This document shows positions 60,515 to 64,000 of a stretch of DNA of 64,000 nucleotides, piece by piece (position 1 is the stretch's first letter; every line of letters starts with the position of its first letter). The stretch comes from Alitta virens. Taxonomy: Eukaryota > Annelida > Polychaeta > Phyllodocida > Nereididae. The position numbers and the translations under genes were made by a program. The DNA lies in NCBI GenBank assembly GCA_932294295.1, contig OW028580.1, positions 30,072,396 to 30,136,395 on the forward strand, read 5' to 3'. The notes beneath the pieces were generated by a model, which made no database searches, was not told the DNA's origin, and saw only the letters and a program-made list of their open reading frames with translations.

Positions 60515-61099
60515 TACCGACACATATATTCCCAGGCAGGGTATAATTGCATCTGGGCGAGAGTTTCTCTATGAAAAGACGACTATTCACCAAGACAGTG
60601 TCCTGTGTGACCTTACTGGATCATGGTCAAGGTCAAGTATTGGCGCATTCAATACATAGCGGCACAACGTGCCTCATTCATGAAATGTGCAGCATTCTAA
60701 CATAAGTGAATGGCCTCATTCTATTGTCCAACATATTTGCACAAGGAAATTGGTATTTGCAAACTGTAACCATGATTATAGGTCAAGGCCAAACGACATA
60801 ATTATATCGAAACAGAAGCTGTGCATGATCGAGGAAGAAGATGGCATAACATGCAGGAAACATGCAAAATAAACCACCGGAAAGATGCAACCTGGAAACA
60901 GACTAAACTACCATAATTAACAGTTAATAGGCAACTAGGTGTACCACATTTGGTTGAATTGGTTTGGACACAACTTGTAACAAGGAATTGAGAAAATAGA
61001 GATATGCAATAAAACTATTTTTAATGTTACGTTCTCCCTATTGTAGATGTTACACGGATAAAAACTGTTTATCACTAAAGGTCTGACACTTATAACCTA
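60515..61099. other. Unique stretch with receptor half-sites
   Basis: TGGTCAAGGTCA (DR0) at 60624-60635, containing the ERR/NR5A-type TCAAGGTCA at 60627-60635; TGACCT at 60608 and AGGTCA at 60780 lie around it. No gene. Confidence 0.35.
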
Positions 61100-61176
61100 C
61101 ATGGCCAAATGGGCCACATGTGTTTTCCATGCGTTTATCCTTCTCATGGAAAACACACATGGCACAATTGGCCATG
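61100..61176. mobile_element. Palindromic MITE, family B copy 6 (short form)
   Basis: 77 bases with TA at both flanks. Same ends as the long copies, but the central half is missing, leaving GTGTTTTCCATGCGTTTATC and its complement. Either a deletion derivative or the ancestral unit. Confidence 0.85.
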
Positions 61177-63087
61177 TAGGTATTAATCTCTTTGTAAGGA
61201 CTTCCCTGTATAATTCCTTGAAACTGAACCTGACTTGGAAGGAGTAGAGAGCAAAAGATAATTGATGACTTCATTTTTTTTTTCTTCACAATTTTGAGAT
61301 GATAATGATAATGATGATAAACAAGTTTCAGGATTTTTTTTCTCTCCTAAACCCATTTGTCTTGATTTTTTAATTTGGTTGCATATTGCCGCAATCACAC
61401 AAAGAAGAGCAGCTGTTTTTTAAATAGTGGGACAGAGCAGCAATAGCCTGACAAAGTATGGTGTCTCAAATATACCTGGCAAGGACTGGGTGAAAGAGCC
61501 TCACTGAATCATCACCTCAGAACGAGTCGATGAACCAACCGGAAGTCGCTAGTGGCACGCGATTCTCTCATAAATATTTTACAAAAGCAGATGGCGCCAC
61601 TGAGGACTACATACTTGGCAACAGAGCGACACGATCTAGTCAAGGAGAGTGCAGAGGACCAAGTGCAGTTGCACACACCAAAAACTGGTGCGATATTTCA
61701 TCTCGGGCAGTTGTTAGAGGCAACAGCAGTCTGGAATTTCGCTTTTGCCAGTGGAACTTTGATCATGCAGATCTGATGGCATTTGTGCTGGTGTTTTTCA
61801 CTTTAAATTCATGTCAAAATCTCTTCCAAATGGCATATTAGTCCACCAGGTTGCGCACGAAGAGGTTGGTTATGAAGGAAATGGCGTGATTGCAAGTGCG
61901 AGCTGAGAACTGCAAAAGCAGTCATTTGCCTCTTATCTTGTTTGTCTCGTTCCTTGAAATATCATTTGTAGGATGAGGATGCTTCATTGCCGTGGATTCT
62001 GAACCCCTCATTATCCTCGCAGTGAGACAGCTTATTGGCTGATAAGGAAACCCCGTGGAAACATTCCCTCCCACCTTACAGGCTCCCCGCTGTCAATTTT
62101 AATGGGCTCTGCCAGTCAGCTTTAATTCGCCCCACCTTGCCTGGCGCCTTCATCTGTCCCCCACTCCGTTATACTACAGTCAGCTCATCTCAGCACATCT
62201 CAGCACATCTCAGCGCCTTAGAACAGGAAATTAAGAATTTTATCGCAAGGATTGGCGGTATGCTTAATGAAAAGTTACATGTCACAATTAACATACACCA
62301 TCAGTGCGGTGACTTAGAAATCTACGTCGCTTGCCAGCGTTCTGCACTCTTCTAGTGGAATGTCTTGTAAGATTACTTTTCTTATTGAACATCTCCCGGA
62401 ATTTTGACAGTGCAAGCGCTAATTCTGATTTAAGTAGCGCTGGGCAAAAATATGGTCATGAATTCTTTATGAGCTGAACATAATATTCTTCCTGTATGCA
62501 TAGCGTTGGCCATGGTGCTGGGAGTTTTTCACATTCTGTTATGTACATCATTATTATATGTCCGCATTCTAAGCATTTCTCAGCATCACCTTCTACAGCA
62601 CTAAGCACATGTATCAGTTTCGAGTTACCCCAGTAATGTATGTCGAAGCACTGCAGTCCCCGTTAGGACGCCGTTAGGACGCCCACACTGTATTTTGCAC
62701 CTCTACATCTTTCACGCTATTCACGGTGTCACGTGCGTAACAAGCTAAGCGCTTGCTTCAATAAAATGGCGTGAGAGTCGTGAATACTTCTCTGATCCTT
62801 ACCCGGATAATATGGGCGTCCTCCGCCCCTTAATGGCATTAAAGAAAGCCCTGTCACAATGACAAGCTCCAATGGTCATGTCACAAGCATGTGAGCAGAA
62901 TAAGCATCTAGTTAAGGGAGCTCCCTGAAGCAAACCTCTGTTGATTTCTTAAAAGTACAAACATTCATTTTGTATACGTGTGGAACTCATAATTTCACTA
63001 TGAGCATGGTACGTGATACGTACTGTACTACAATGAGCAAACTAAACACAAGAATGTATATAGGGTATAGTTCATATAGAATATATA
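61177..63087. other. Unique non-coding stretch
   Basis: CTCF-core-like GCAGATGGCGC at 61588-61598. CTCAGCACAT is tandemly repeated near 62185-62214, and CCGTTAGGACG is duplicated near 62658-62682. Frames up to 106 codons (62035-62355) are not recognisable. Confidence 0.4.
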
Positions 63088-63423
63088 GGGTATAGAATCT
63101 TCCATCATGGAGGCTGGACAAAGGCAAGCAAACACAGGAAACGATGCATTTATTCCAAGGCCGTGGTTGCATATAGTTGTTTTACTGGTTTTGAATATCC
63201 GAAAGACACTCCACTGCATTGTGGACAAACCCCGTCAGATGCAAGGATCATTGGGATGCGGCATATTCATGACATGATGCAGAATCTTAGGACCAAGGAC
63301 TTTGGTGTAATTTGTATTCAAGGAAAGGTCAAAGTGGATTTACCAGCAGAGCGTGTGGCACAGATCCAGGCTTATATCCAACAGTGTTGCACTCGAATTA
63401 TCATGCTGAATGGAAGTGTATGA
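63088..63423 (+). CDS. Weak candidate exon, open for ~111 codons
   Basis: The frame is open from about 63088 to a stop at 63423, with protein-like composition near the end (DMMQNLRTKDFGVICIQG, VDLPAERVAQIQAYIQQ). There is no good ATG at the start, so it would have to be an internal or terminal exon. No family recognised and no clear splice site. Confidence 0.18.
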   Translation, partial: GYRIFHHGGWTKASKHRKRCIYSKAVVAYSCFTGFEYPKDTPLHCGQTPSDARIIGMRHIHDMMQNLRTKDFGVICIQGKVKVDLPAERVAQIQAYIQQCCTRIIMLNGSV

Positions 63424-64000
63424 GAGTGTGCTGCTTTTATGAAACGACAAAGGCAATCTCTAATATTAGCAATAGCATATCTTTCTGAAGCACCTTTCTG
63501 CATCAGCATCACCATCATAATGTACGATGGCATTCCGTTGCGAGAGTTGTCTCATTATTTTCAGAGCATTTTGGATTTCCTTTGATAGACTGCAGGGGCC
63601 ACTGAAGCCGACTTTGCCCTTGAGGGTGAAACCCACACGGCGCATGGGCAGACCTTCTTCCTCGTTAACCCTCTTCCTTTAACCTTTCCTCCCCGGATCT
63701 CGTTAAGGAGTTACCATGGGAATGGAGATGGCTACCCGACTGCTGGGCAACGGCTTCCAAGGTACCATGAACAGCCACGTGGAATGATACAGGTTTCCTG
63801 TGCGGGCCACCAATGCAAACATATTAGCCATTAGGAATTAGGCAACATAACAGTCAACCACAACCCATGCACCCGTTCATATCACAGCAACTGCAAAGCG
63901 GCATAGCGATTACACAAATGAACCACTGGCATTGTATAAATACGATATGCAAGCAAGAGGGAATGACCAAACTCGGCTTATCACTCTCTGACAAGATAAG
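63424..64000. other. Unique stretch at window edge
   Basis: RFX-half-like GTTACCATGGGAAT at 63710-63723 with CTGGGCAACG about 20 bases downstream. No gene recognised. Confidence 0.35.

Overview
This 64 kb window is eukaryotic nuclear DNA, almost certainly from an invertebrate animal. It is AT-rich, has no dense open reading frames, is full of tRNA-derived SINEs, short inverted-repeat transposons, microsatellites and LINE remnants, and contains many vertebrate-style transcription-factor motifs. I cannot place the species. No host protein-coding gene can be named with confidence. The longest reading frames are chance-sized or fall inside simple repeats, and only a few short frames look protein-like. 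It is best read as a large intergenic or intronic region, possibly regulatory.

Layout. 1-12 kb: mostly unique AT-rich DNA with a TATCC minisatellite (3.9-4.2 kb), a trinucleotide array (8.5 kb) and poly-C tracts. 12-16 kb: TCTA microsatellites, a truncated SINE whose tail was invaded by a palindromic MITE, a cluster of nuclear-receptor half-sites (15.2-15.5 kb) and one copy of MITE family C. 16.5-21.5 kb: two family A MITEs, a unique stretch, an inverted family C copy and a SINE. 21.6-23.8 kb: one complete 2.2 kb TIR transposon without transposase, with a TTA duplication at each end and self-complementary CpG-rich subterminal arrays. 24.9-26.1 kb: a second TIR element. 26.9 kb: the best small candidate gene. 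27.3-35.3 kb: further family A and B MITEs, a SINE, a 660 bp inverted repeat built around a second SINE family, and a decayed LINE. 36 kb: a DR5-type receptor-site array followed by a 370 bp ACTG array. 37-46 kb: MITEs, SINEs and a LINE reverse-transcriptase fragment. 46-64 kb: mostly unique DNA with a 44-bp tandem array (56.5 kb), a region with a MEF2 site and a perfect RFX X-box (57.9-58.1 kb), more MITEs and some small protein-like frames.

How it fits together. The repeats are non-autonomous: nothing here encodes an intact transposase or reverse transcriptase, so all copies must have been mobilised from elsewhere. Families A (ten copies) and B (six copies) are both flanked by TA and dominate the mobile content. 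Outside the repeats the most notable signal is three separate perfect direct repeats of the nuclear-receptor half-site AGGTCA (DR2, DR2+DR1, DR5), far more than chance predicts. This suggests, but does not prove, a receptor-responsive regulatory landscape around a gene outside the window.
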